Made by a program: the position numbers and the translations under genes. A model generated the notes under the pieces. The model was given only the letters and a program-made list of their open reading frames with translations, did not search any database and had not been told where the DNA came from. Shown one piece after another: positions 10,362-19,589 of a stretch of DNA of 64,000 nucleotides. Positions within the stretch are counted from its first letter, which is position 1. Each line of letters starts with the position of its first letter. This stretch comes from Acanthococcus lagerstroemiae (lineage: Eukaryota > Arthropoda > Insecta > Hemiptera > Eriococcidae), in NCBI GenBank assembly GCA_031841125.1, contig CM063108.1, positions 29,439,399 through 29,503,398 on the forward strand. The letters run 5' to 3'.

Positions 10362-11454
10362 CCATCCGCCCCTGAGGCTGACTCGAAAACCGAAAGTTGC
10401 AAATCGTAACCTTCGCCGGTGCAGTAATGATGAAATTTGCGTTACTCCGTGTAACGCCCGCCTGCGAGTACTCGCAAGCAGCGTGGAGTCTCGTACCGGT
10501 CGTACCTTTTTAGATGCTATGTAAAACCACTTCTCTTTTGGTATGTATCGCGTACGGTCCTGTCTACTAGTGCAGAGTGTACTTCACCTATACTACCTGT
10601 TCGGATCACGCGCATTAGAATAATATAGAAACAGGTGTCGCGGTGTTCTGTGTATCATACTCGTGTATTGTTTACCTCTTCCGAACGTGGATATCACTCT
10701 TATCAGCGGTACCTTTTTGTGCTCTCCTCGCCACCGGAGATATCAGTATTGTCAAGTTCGTTTATTTGTGCGCGATTTTTGCGCGTACTTATCGTTCACA
10801 TTTTTTCCCAATACCGCGTAGTTTTTTTTTTCTTCTTCGGTTTCGTCGAAAAAGTTGAAAATTTCGGTGCTTCGTGAAACTGATGGTGTCCGGTGGTCAC
10901 GACCCCGCGAGTGATATGTACCGGTGATCGGCTGGCTGGAGTCTGGAGCCGTGGAGTCGGCTGAGTAAGTGATGAAAATGTTTTTGTTGTCTCGGTTATA
11001 AACCGTCCAGACGGAGGTATTGTCAGCGCAGTCGACCGGACGCAATTAGGGGAGTGTTTGTAACAATCGGAAGAATGTTACCTGTGTAGAGTGCAGTCTG
11101 TTGTGTGATTGGGGCCCTATGACGCTGTGCATCCCCTGTCTGCTTGTCGAGCATCAGCGCATCAATCGACTAGTACCTTCTACCTTGGGTCGTCACGGTT
11201 GGTGCCGCGTATTTTCCACTCGGAATTCAAATATTTTTTGTTTTTCACCAATTCATCAACTGCGAAGTTAATGTCTGTTTTTTGGTGTCTGTGTTTGCGC
11301 GCGATGTCGATAATTATGTTTTACGACGACGAATACAGTTCGTCGAAGTTTACCTAATAACAGGTAATGTTTCGCGGATCGCGGCTTCGTTGTTTAAAGG
11401 CCTGTCTTCCCGAACGACGGCGGCGATCGCTTGTTGCGTTGGAAGGGGGCAGTG
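10362..11454. other. CpG-rich unique segment, possible promoter or 5' exon
   Basis: This kilobase is visibly richer in CG dinucleotides than its surroundings (for example around 10,400-10,560, 10,740-10,950 and 11,150-11,440) and shows no TIRs or repeat-family text after the first few dozen bases. It holds good donor-like sites, GCTGAGTAAGTG near 10,958 and AACAGGTAATG near 11,360. Short open frames on both strands have no recognisable domain. It may be an untranslated first exon or promoter of a gene whose coding exons are elsewhere; that is inference only. Confidence 0.25.
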
Positions 11455-11575
11455 GCGTACTCAGCCTCATGTTGGAGGAGGTTTTGGTCTTGACCAGAAA
11501 TTTGGAGAGGAGGTGCTAAAATTGGAAAACACCCATAGGGTGACACCTTGCCCGGATGAGGCAGCTTAAGCGTAA
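11455..11575. repeat. Left-end fragment of a CAGTGGCG-type element
   Basis: CAGTGGCGTACTCAGCC followed by a GGAGGAGG run is the form of a hAT-like left terminus. The partner end is not obvious nearby. A right-end type sequence, GGCTGCGCCGCTG, occurs at 14,895-14,907, after the RTE element, but the flanks of the two do not match as a target duplication. Confidence 0.4.
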
Positions 11576-11844
11576 AAAATAAGACCCTTTCCGAGGTTAA
11601 ATTTTGTTAAAATCGCAACAAAAAGCCCCTAGGAGAAGATAAACTCCGACAGATAAACCGTGTTGAAAGTGATGAAAAACTACAATCGTACTATCTCTTT
11701 CCAGGAAATGTAGCTTTTCCAAATATTAATTACTGATGATGGCGTTATAACAGGTATATAATTTTTCTGGGCGTAAAAAGCTCCCCATTCCGATGTCAGG
11801 GAGGGAGCTACTTTGGGAGCATCATCATCGAAAAGTTTTAAAAA

Positions 11845-13080
11845 GAAAGGCGCAATTAAAATAGGAACGTGGAATGTCAGAAGTTTGAATGTAGTTGAAC
11901 GATAAGGGAATCTGAAGCAGGGGTGATGAGCCGTTACTGATTGGCTTAAACTTCCGCATTGGCGTATAAGTCATTGGCTGTTGGGAATCAGCTTACAAAT
12001 GGCTTTTCCCCCCATGTTATCAGCTGCTACTAGCCGTTTATGATTGGCTAACGGCTCAATTGGCAAGTTATATATCGATTCAGTATAGAAAGAACCACAT
12101 TTTGGATCATAGATTACACTGATTCACAGAAATCTCATCTCTGAAACATTAAATTTGAATAAACATAATTTTCGCTGTCTGGAATTTTCGCACTTTCGCT
12201 CCATGAGTTGAAAAAGGGGGAAAAAAATTCCATTGGCTTCTGATGCCTCGAATATTTATTGGCTTTTGATTGGCTTACTGCTTTCGGAAAAGCTGGCTAA
12301 CGGCTAGCTTAAAAAGCCAATCAAAGACAGCTGCTGCTGCTAAGCCGTTCATTGGCTTCGGCTTATCACCCCTGATCTTAAGAGAAAAATGAAGAGGCTT
12401 GATCGGGGAATAATTGGAATAAGTGAAGTTAGGTGGAAAGAAGAGAATGATTTTTGGTCAGGAGATTATGGAATAATAAATACAAAGAGAATAAAATGGC
12501 AAGCAGGCGTCGGAGTTGTTATGTATAAACAAATAGGTAATAAAATTATATATTATAAACAACAGAGGGAAAGGTTAATATCGATAAAAATCAATAAGCA
12601 CTTATAAAGCATGTTAGAGGTGACGAGAATCTTATTATTATGAGTGATTGGAAAGTTGGAGTCGGTGAAGGAAAATAGGGTCATATATTTGGGGGACTTT
12701 AGATTAGGAGTGAGGAATTGAAGAGGAGAGCGTTTGATACAGTTTTGTGTGAAGTGTAACTAGGAGATATTCAGTTGAAACATTATAGAAGGGGGTGTAC
12801 ATGGAAGAGTCCAGATAACGAAGGCAGATATCAAATTGATTATATTATAACAAAACAAGGTTTTAGGAATAAATTATTAGACTGTCAAACTTGTCTGGGA
12901 GCCGATGACAGTGATCTTAACTTGGTAGTAATGAAATGCAGCCTTAAATTGAAGACTCCGAGCACTAGCTTGGAATTCAGGTCCCCAAAGCCGGACGCGC
13001 TTCTTCTTCACTCACCCCTCATTGTATTAGGGTTAGAGGCTAAAGAAATGGAGGAAATTAAAAGTGTAGAGGAAGAATAG
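11845..13080 (+). pseudogene. RTE apurinic-like endonuclease domain, interrupted
   Basis: The domain nicks target DNA to prime reverse transcription. Its first motif, GTWNVRSL, is at about 11,868-11,893. A 457-bp hAT-like insertion follows, and coding resumes at 12,389 with MKRLDRGIIGISEVRWKEEN, containing the metal-binding Glu of the SEVRW motif, then AGVGVVMYK. Further on come IIMSDWKVGVGEG (12,630-12,670; the usual GDWNA has become SDWKV, losing the conserved Asn) and RRGCTWKSPDNEGRYQIDYI with the conserved QIDYI (12,790-12,846), then GADDSDLNLVVMK near the catalytic His, here replaced by Leu. With these substitutions and stops it cannot be functional. Confidence 0.83.
11918..12374. mobile_element. 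hAT-like element with GATTGGCTT motif array
   Basis: A 457-bp element with TIRs CAGGGGTGATGAGCCG and (complement) CAGGGGTGATAAGCCG. Flanks are atctgaag (11,910-11,917) and atcttaag (12,375-12,382), an 8-bp target duplication matching at 7 of 8. Removing it restores the RTE endonuclease reading frame from NVRSL to MKRLDRG. The interior is full of GATTGGCTT, AAGCCAAT and GCCGTT words in both orientations. Confidence 0.9.
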
Positions 13081-13379
13081 GGTAAAATAAAGGTGGGAAT
13101 GTTAAAAAGCAGAAGAAAATCTAGATAAAACTAAGAGAGAAATCTATTTAATTAATTAAAATTAAATATATAGGAGTATTTTTAGGACAAAAATTTAAAA
13201 ATAAAATATTTAAGTTATTTATAAATAAATAAAATAAATTAGTTATTCAATATATTATAGTTATTGATAATGTAAATATTAAATTATTTAGATAGGAGAC
13301 TTAAAAAGGAGCAGGATACATATTATATGGCATTCGCTGGTATTGAAAATGCTTATGTGTTAGAATGGGTTATAAAAAA

Positions 13380-14138
13380 AAAAGAAAAAAATTAAAGCAG
13401 GTGTAACTATACCTCAAGAATAAGTGAAGATGCTCAGGTTTGCAGATTATATTGTCTTATTAGCTGACAGAAGTATTGATCTGAAAAACATTTTAAATGG
13501 AACGGGGGAGGTTTTGAGTATAGAATATTGTATGAACATAAATAAAAATAACGTAATGCTATATGTAATCGATGTGAACATGATAGCGTATATATAAAAA
13601 TTTGTTCGGAAAAAATTGAGGAAGTAAGCGATTTAAGGAATATAATAATAAAAGATGAAAGGAGTAAAAGAGATACTAGCAGTAGAATAGCACAAGCCAA
13701 ATTAGCATTTTATCAAAAAATGAACTTTTCAAATCGAAAAGTGAACATGATAACGTATATATATAAAAATTAGTTCGGAAAAAATTGAGGAAGTAAGCGA
13801 TTTAAGGAGTAAAATAATAAAAGATGAAAGGAGTAAAAGAGATATTAGCAGTAGAATAGCAGAAGCCAAATTAGTATTTTATCAAAAAATGAACTTTTCA
13901 AATCGAAAATAAATTTGGAAATCAAAGAATTATTTTCGAAAACTCACGTTTGAAGTGTAGCCTCGTATGGATGTAAAACTTTGACCATAGGAAAACCAGA
14001 GAAGATAAGGATCGAAACTTTTGAGATGTGGTGCTATAGACGGATACTTAGTATCAAATAAACGGATAAGGTATGAAATGAGGAAGTACTTGAGAGAGTA
14101 GGAGGTAAAATGGATAATCGGAAATGTCTGAAGAGGAG
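13380..14138 (+). pseudogene. RTE C-terminal region, first part
   Basis: Translation gives RIAQAKLAFYQKMNFSNRK (13,685-13,738), a block that usually follows the RT in RTE proteins, then after a tandem duplication INLEIKELFSKTHV-SVASYGCKT and ETFEMWCYRRILSIK (13,910-14,060), and NEEVLERVGGKMDN (14,075-14,115). This corresponds to the zone of RTE ORFs that reads TYVWSVALYGCETW and FEMWCWRRML. Stops and frame changes are frequent. Its function in living elements is poorly known. Confidence 0.8.
13574..13909 (+). repeat. Tandem direct duplication, 167/169 bp
   Basis: Unit 1 (13,574-13,740) and unit 2 (13,741-13,909) both start GTGAACATGATA and end CTTTTCAAATCGAAAA. They differ at few positions (for example gcacaagcc versus gcagaagcc). 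The junction is seamless, so this is a recent local duplication inside the RTE C-terminal region. Neither length is a multiple of three, so it breaks the frame. Confidence 0.92.
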
Positions 14139-14612
14139 ACGAAAGCCCGAAAAACAAAAAAAGCGTAGAAGGAAACCTCCAAAAAATTGAACCGAAATTC
14201 TTAACTGAAGAATTAGAGAGAGTAGTAAGTGATGTAGAAAACAAGAAGAGCCCCACGATAAAATCACCAACGAATATATGAAAGCGGGGGAGTAGAATTA
14301 ATCCTAGAGTTAACGAAATTATTTAACAAAATACTAGAAGCAGGAAAGATACCAAGCGAATGGAAACTTGCAGATGTAATTATAATATTCAAAAAAGGAA
14401 ATAAACACAAGAAAAAAAAACTTTAGATGAACAAGTAGGCTTCGGGAAATCTTTCGCAACTATAGATCACCTGCACAGTATAAATCACATCATAGAAAAA
14501 TCCACTGAATATCAGAAAGATCTGTTCCTAGTAATGATGGACTATACAAGAAGCCTTCGACTCTATAGACCATCAATTCATAATCAAAACTTTGAACAAC
14601 CAAGCGGTCCCA
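14139..14612 (+). pseudogene. Internal RTE RT fragment inserted in the C-terminal region
   Basis: This segment encodes the N-terminal half of an RTE RT: FLTEELERVVSDVENKKSP (14,195-14,255), DKITNEYMKAGG, VELILELTKLFNKILEAGK (14,295-14,350) and PSEWKLADVIIIFKKGNK, then after a deletion LDEQVGFGKSFATIDHLHS (14,425-14,480) and LFLVMMDYTRS, where the palm A AFDS motif has been lost. It lies between two parts of the C-terminal region, which is the wrong order for one element. The 17-bp word AAATGTCTGAAGAGGAG flanks it (14,122-14,138 and 14,613-14,629). Confidence 0.82.
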
Positions 14613-14629
14613 AAATGTCTGAAGAGGAG

Positions 14630-14850
14630 TGATGAACTAGTAGAGCACAACTTGAGGCACCCAGGAATACTATCACTACTGTTAGGAGGAAAGAACTAAG
14701 TAGGTCGGCAAAGATTCCAGTATGTTCAACAGATAATCAAGGATGTCAAATGTAAGTGTTATTACGAAATGAGAAAACTTGCACAAGATAGGGAGAAATG
14801 GAAAGCTGCATCAAACTGTTCTGAAGACTGATAACCTTATCATCATCACT
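14630..14850 (+). pseudogene. RTE C-terminal end and ATC-repeat tail
   Basis: Translation resumes with LVEHNLRHPGI, then QRFQYVQQIIKDVKCK and YYEMRKLAQDREKWKAAS, ending NCSED-stop near 14,826. These are the last conserved blocks of a well-known insect RTE family (QYLQQIIKDVGC, RLAQDRELWRAASN). The following TTATCATCATCAC is the short tail expected at an RTE 3' end. It joins in sense to the segment ending at 14,138 once the inserted RT fragment is set aside. Confidence 0.85.
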
Positions 14851-14907
14851 CTTTGACAAAATCGCAAAGGGGGTCCAGACCCCCTCGACACCCCCTGGCT
14901 GCGCCGC
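14851..14907. repeat. Right-end fragment of a CAGCGGCG-type element
   Basis: GGGGGTCCAGACCCCCTCG followed by GGCTGCGCCGCTG is typical of a hAT-like right terminus. Its left part is missing; it begins directly after the RTE tail. Confidence 0.45.
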
Positions 14908-15269
14908 TGGGAGAAAGGAGGGAGGAATTATAATAACCAACTAACTTTCTTCTTTAAAAAAAATTGAGATTTTAGGTCAGAAACATGAAATTTTTGGTGG
15001 AAAACACTCCCAAAATGTTCTTTGTAGCCATTTTTTAGAGGAAGCAATGCTGTTTCAAATTTTTTCGTTGGGGAGCAAATCTTCCCCCATTACCCCCCAG
15101 GATTGCCACGTGGTGCTCGGGTTTCGATGAGGGTTGGCCGAGAATACTGAGATACTGTTTAATCACTGATGTAATAATCTTTCATTGATGTCCCTTATCA
15201 CTCCCGTCCACTTCTACAATATATCCGATTGCTTTCAATTTTTTCTGGCGTATGGTATCGAGTGTAAGC

Positions 15270-15424
15270 CGGCGGTGAAGAAGCAACACCTCGTACCCCA
15301 CAGGAAACCAAGTTGACGAGTGGTACATGAAATACGTGGAAAACAAATCGTAAATCGTTAACCGCGAGAATCGATTATTTTTTTGCTGAAAATTTATGTA
15401 GTTTACGAGGTGTTGTTTCTTCAT
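15270..15424. repeat. Inverted-repeat element, about 155 bp
   Basis: TGAAGAAGCAACACCTCGTA at the left and its complement TACGAGGTGTTGTTTCTTCA at the right match at 19 of 20 positions, separated by about 110 bp. No target duplication was recognised. Probably a MITE. Confidence 0.55.
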
Positions 15425-15874
15425 AGTCTTTGTGCTGCTGTCGTGTGTGACCAAGATTGGCAAATGAAAAACTTACGAAAATCATGAAATCTATTTGATT
15501 TCAAGTCATTGTGTGGGGCCGTATGACTGGGGGAGGGGGTTGATGTATTATCTAGTTTGTATTTTCAGTCAGCGAACTCGGGCAATTTAAGCAGTGATGT
15601 GTCGGACAGAGAGTGCACTGGTACGGTATGTGAGTGAATGTAGATGCATCCTTTGTATCACTATCACATGCTCAAAAAAAAAATCAAAAACTATTCAACT
15701 AATTGATAGAAAAGGGATAAAAAAAGGCAACTGGCGACTTGAGAGATTTGAGAGACGATATTTTCGATATATTTGCTTGTTAACTTAACTTTCGAAAACG
15801 AGATTTTTTTTTAGTTTTCTTACTCAAAATTTTCGTACTTTTTAAAGAGACCTTCTCGACCCCATTGAATTCAA

Positions 15875-16266
15875 CAGGGTGCTCAGTTCCTCAACAGGGT
15901 GCTCAGTTCCGGAAAAGTCAGGGAATTTTGAAATTCTGGAAAGTCGAGAATTTTAGGAAATATTTCTGGAAAAAGCATAATGCATATACGAGAGCTTCCA
16001 AAAGTGTATTTTCATGTGTTGTGCTTTGAAGTGGTTGTCGCCGAAATGAAGCAAATTAATTAAGTTTTTTTGATTCTTATACCTTAGTTTTATTTTTATT
16101 TTTCGTAATGAAGTTGTAAAAATTTGAATACGTATGGCGCACATCTTTTCGCATGCTCTGTGGCTTCATTTAACTACCTTCTGGACCGCTCTGAAACGTG
16201 TCTGGGAAAGAGATAAGAAAAAGTGAGAGAATTTCATTAAAAAAGAAAAAAAAACTGTACACCCTG
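15875..16266. mobile_element. TIR element with 5-bp target duplication (CAGGGTG ends), copy A
   Basis: A 392-bp element begins CAGGGTGCTCAG and ends GTACACCCTG. The 5 bp ttcaa precede it (15,870-15,874) and follow it (16,267-16,271). The left end has been duplicated as a 20-bp tandem (15,871-15,890 and 15,891-15,910), which includes part of the flank. Inside the left end is a GGAAAAGTCAGGGAATTTT-type motif array, shared with the element at 23,304-23,699. Confidence 0.75.
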
Positions 16267-16271
16267 TTCAA

Positions 16272-17170
16272 ACAGTAAATAAGAACTCTTTTCGGTTGTT
16301 TAAGATTTCTCTTTTAAGTTACCAGTACAAATAACAAATAAATGTCATAGAATTCTAATTGAACAGGTGTCATCTTTCAAATCTATTTTTTGAACTAATT
16401 AGAACATATTGAAGAAAAATAAACAGAAAATGTTCTGAATATTCTATGATGAGAATATTTTCGCGCTTTTCATATTCTCGAACCCTATATGAATGTATGT
16501 TCCACGATTGTTCGATACTATTCTGACTTCGTTATATACAATTTATGTCGACAAGAAAACTCAATTTGCTGTAGGAATGTTTAGACATACAGACGAAAAT
16601 TTAACCTTGCTGACTTCCGTTGAGTAGCATTTAGTACAGGTTTTTACGGATTCGGCGTGTTTTGTTTCTTCCACAATATTTGTGGTTTCATATACGGTGA
16701 ATTTACATTGTAAACTTGGAAAATTCTCGTCTGAATTAAAGTTGACAACGCACGGACGCACCTGAGAAACTTTCAGGGAAAGCAGGGTCAAATTTATGAT
16801 TTGGTGACTTTGAGGTCCAGAATCAGCGGAGATCTCAGTTTTACCAAATTTTGAGTAAAAAAAAAATTGGCGATTTTTAAATACCTGGTGGGAAGTCCAG
16901 GCCCTATGACCACCTCCTGAATATGGTCTTGAGAGGTAGGGAGTACATAATTTCCAATTATGAGATGTGAATTTCGCTCACTGAAGGAATTTCAAAATCA
17001 TCGACGGGAAATGAATAAATGAAGTAAGATTTCCTGTTCAAGTTCTGCCACCTAAGGAACCTATTTTGTCAGCTCATAGAATTATCAAAATCAGCGAGCC
17101 TAAAATAAGAACAGATGCTGAACGTTTTTTAATTTTGCTCCAAATTTTCCAATTTTCTCTCGCTGAGGAC
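16272..17170. other. AT-rich sequence, no recognisable gene
   Basis: A minus-strand open frame of 76 codons at 16,561-16,791 has no recognisable motif. Nothing else stands out on either strand. Confidence 0.45.
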
Positions 17171-17179
17171 GATCTTGTT

Positions 17180-17460
17180 GACTGATCGGGTATCGGAGGG
17201 ATTTAAATCATTCAATATTTAAATATTTCAGGATTTTTAATCTTTCTTTCGAGAGTATTTGTATTTTGATTTTAAATCCTTTTTGATAATGGATTTTAAA
17301 TCGAATTCAAATCCTTTTATTGTACGATTTTTCTTTTAGGAATTTGAAATCCAAAATCTTTGAAATTCGGATTTAGGACTCTGATTTTTAGTCATTTTTC
17401 TTAGAAGGATTGTGGATTTTGGTTTTAAACTCGAAACCGAATTTCGCTTCTGATAATCAT
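17180..17460. repeat. GGATTTTAAATC-type palindromic motif array
   Basis: About 280 bp dense in near-palindromic words such as GATTTTAAATCC, GATTTAAATC and GGATTTTAAATCG in both orientations. It resembles the subterminal arrays of the hAT-like elements here but no clear terminus was found. Confidence 0.5.
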
Positions 17461-17529
17461 TTCCCCCTCTTCCTTCTGAGAATTTACCACAGTGTATCTG
17501 GCGGAAGGCTTCCCTGTCCGCTCTGGTTA

Positions 17530-17900
17530 TGTGTGCAGTTTTGATGAATCCAAAATTATGATGTTCGCAGTTTTATGATTTTTGACCACCAACATGTCGG
17601 CACTGTTCCAGTAGACGGCAATGTTGTCGGTGTAATTGGAATATTTTTCATATTCACTGAACGGCTGGTGTAAGCTTTTACAAAAGTGTAGACAGTTGTT
17701 GATTTTTGTTGATATCTGTTAAACTCACGGGGACTTTATTCAGATTTTGATGTTTCTAAAAGTTTGGTGCAGACTGTATGTCCGATTAATGTTGGCCATT
17801 TGAAGATCTCGTTTGGTTTAAGCCATTTTGATTAGCTACGTTGACTTTGGTAGTTTTCGTTGTTTTATAATTTTTGGTTAATTTTGGTGTGTTGTATTGT
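17530..17900. repeat. Degenerate TTTTGGTTA-type tract
   Basis: Loose repetition of TTTTTGGTTAATTTTGGTG, CATTGGTCATTTTTTGGTC and similar words; same motif class as 55,330-57,320. Confidence 0.4.
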
Positions 17901-17906
17901 CATTGG

Positions 17907-18482
17907 TCATTTTTTGGTCGGATGTCGAAGGGACCCTGGTCTCGTGGCGTTTGAGAAGGGGGTACCTGTAAAGCTTAGAAGAAAAGAGGGAGAAGACGGA
18001 CAAAACAAGGAAAAAAAAGGAAAGTAAATAGATTTATCGAAAATAATCGGCCTAAATATTTTCTTTGAGCGCGGGGGGGGGGGAAGACTTCTTAATGATG
18101 TGCTTAAGAGCGCAGTTTGTATACATTCGGCTCTGAAAATGAGTCTTTGTAGACTTTTCAACTGTGCTGTTTGCTGGGGTGTACCTAAGCAATTTTTCGA
18201 GGGACGAAGATCCTAATTTTCCCGACGTTCAAATGCGTAAACGTGGTCAGTTCGTGAAACGTTTTGAGACTAGCAACAAGAAGAAGGAAAGAAAATAGGT
18301 TTTCACCTTACTAGTTGATAATTTTCCAAATAATGATATCTCTTTGGCAGGATCTTCCAACTACCAGCTCCGTGGAGAGAAAAAGAGGATCTGGGGGAAT
18401 TTCCACGGGCCCCTCTCTCCTTCCAGTTCAATTTGTTCTTTTGTTAGATGGGGAAAAATTATAAAGAGGTTTCTTTCATGGT
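17907..18482. other. Unassigned sequence with poly-G run
   Basis: Contains a GCGGGGGGGGGG run at about 18,070 and purine-rich text near 17,980. No coding or RNA feature was recognised. Confidence 0.4.
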
Positions 18483-18490
18483 GTAAGGAG

Positions 18491-19581
18491 CAGATGTGGG
18501 TACGGTCACTTGTGAACGTCGTTCAGTTCGTGAACTCGTTCACATTTTTGATGAACGTGAACGTGAACGAGAACGATATTTTTTAGAGTGAACGTGAACG
18601 TGAACGAAATTTTTGACGAACGTGAACGAGTGAATGAAAGTGAACGAGATTTTTGATTTTAGTTTTCTGTGAAGAGTTACTACGCTTCTTGTATGGTTTT
18701 ATTATTTTTGACCGTGTTGCCTCTTCCACGCATGATTTTTGGAAGAACCAATTCAGCACGTACACTTTCTGAGCAGTGGTCTTGGGTCTCAACATCTTGA
18801 AAAAGCCAGGGGCATGTGAGTCCTAAGCCTATAAACAGAGTGAATATTGAAATGAGTTAACTGGATGAATGAGAAGGTTGGTTTCTTTATTGAAAATCAT
18901 TAGAAGAATTTTCTTCACATTTTTCCCTGTTTCCAATTATAATATTCTAATGGTGCTGTACTTCCCCCTTCACGCATTAGCCTACTGTAATTTTATCTGT
19001 TTTGTTTGATTTAGTTTTGCTGTCGCAATTTAAAAAAAAATTGGCAATGTGTTGCTGTAGAAAAATTCTACTAAGAGTAATGTAAGGTGAATATTATGGG
19101 CGAACATGAATAAAAGCCAAAAAATGATGATTCTCTCATGATGGAACTAAAGAAGAAGGATTCAGGGGGCTGAGCCCCACATGCAAAATTAGCCCCCCCC
19201 CCTCCAAAAATAATGATCTAGTTCCGTGTATATGATTCACCTCAAAATATTGAAGTGACTGAATAAAAAAGACATCAGAAATGCTATCTTCTGATAACTT
19301 TTGTCTTTATAACTGCAAAATAGACTAGCTTCTTACAGCTGGCTGGAACTTGGGTCTAGGAATAACCTGTCGTATTAGCAGGGATGGGCGCATTGTGAAA
19401 TCAAGACTAAAATAAAGAATACCACGAAAATTGGAAAGGATGTGAACGCCGTACACTCGTTCACAAACAGCAAAAGAACGTGAACTACTTTATTTGTAGA
19501 TGAACGTGAACTGAACGTGAACGAGCAAACTTTTTGGTGAACGTGAACGATTTTTAAAGTTCGTGAACTTACCCACCTCTG
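18491..19581. mobile_element. hAT-like element with GTGAACGTGAACG motif array
   Basis: A 1,091-bp element begins CAGATGTGGGTACGG and ends CTTACCCACCTCTG. Perfect 8-bp duplications gtaaggag flank it (18,483-18,490 and 19,582-19,589). About 150 bp inside each end are arrays of GTGAACGTGAACG words. The interior holds a GGGGGCTGAGCCCC patch and poly-C near 19,160-19,205, perhaps a further small insertion. No transposase motif was recognised. Confidence 0.92.
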
Positions 19582-19589
19582 GTAAGGAG

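Larger units (their letters stand above)
11840..14850 (+). mobile_element. RTE non-LTR retrotransposon, multiply interrupted
   Basis: The element starts with the endonuclease text IKIGTWNVRSLN at about 11,850 and ends with a C-terminal frame closing NCSED-stop at about 14,826, followed by a TTATCATCATCA tail typical of RTE 3' ends. Between these are the endonuclease (to 13,080), a deletion of most of the RT, and the C-terminal region, with three later changes: a hAT-like insertion (11,918-12,374), a tandem duplication (13,574-13,909) and an inserted RT fragment (14,139-14,612). The coding parts are all frameshifted. Confidence 0.85.

Noticed and set aside
11109..11569. Two overlapping open frames of 82 and 95 codons
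   Set aside because: No domain, no conserved motif and no agreement with splice signals; they lie in CpG-rich text where stops are rarer by chance.
11728..11755. A second hammerhead core at CTGATGATGGCG
   Set aside because: The first box matches but no GAAA follows and no flanking stem I pairing is visible.
11455..14907. One large TIR element from CAGTGGCGTACTCAGCC to GGCTGCGCCGCTG containing the RTE
   Set aside because: The ends fit a hAT-type pair, but the 8-bp flanks match at only half the positions; treated as two separate end fragments.
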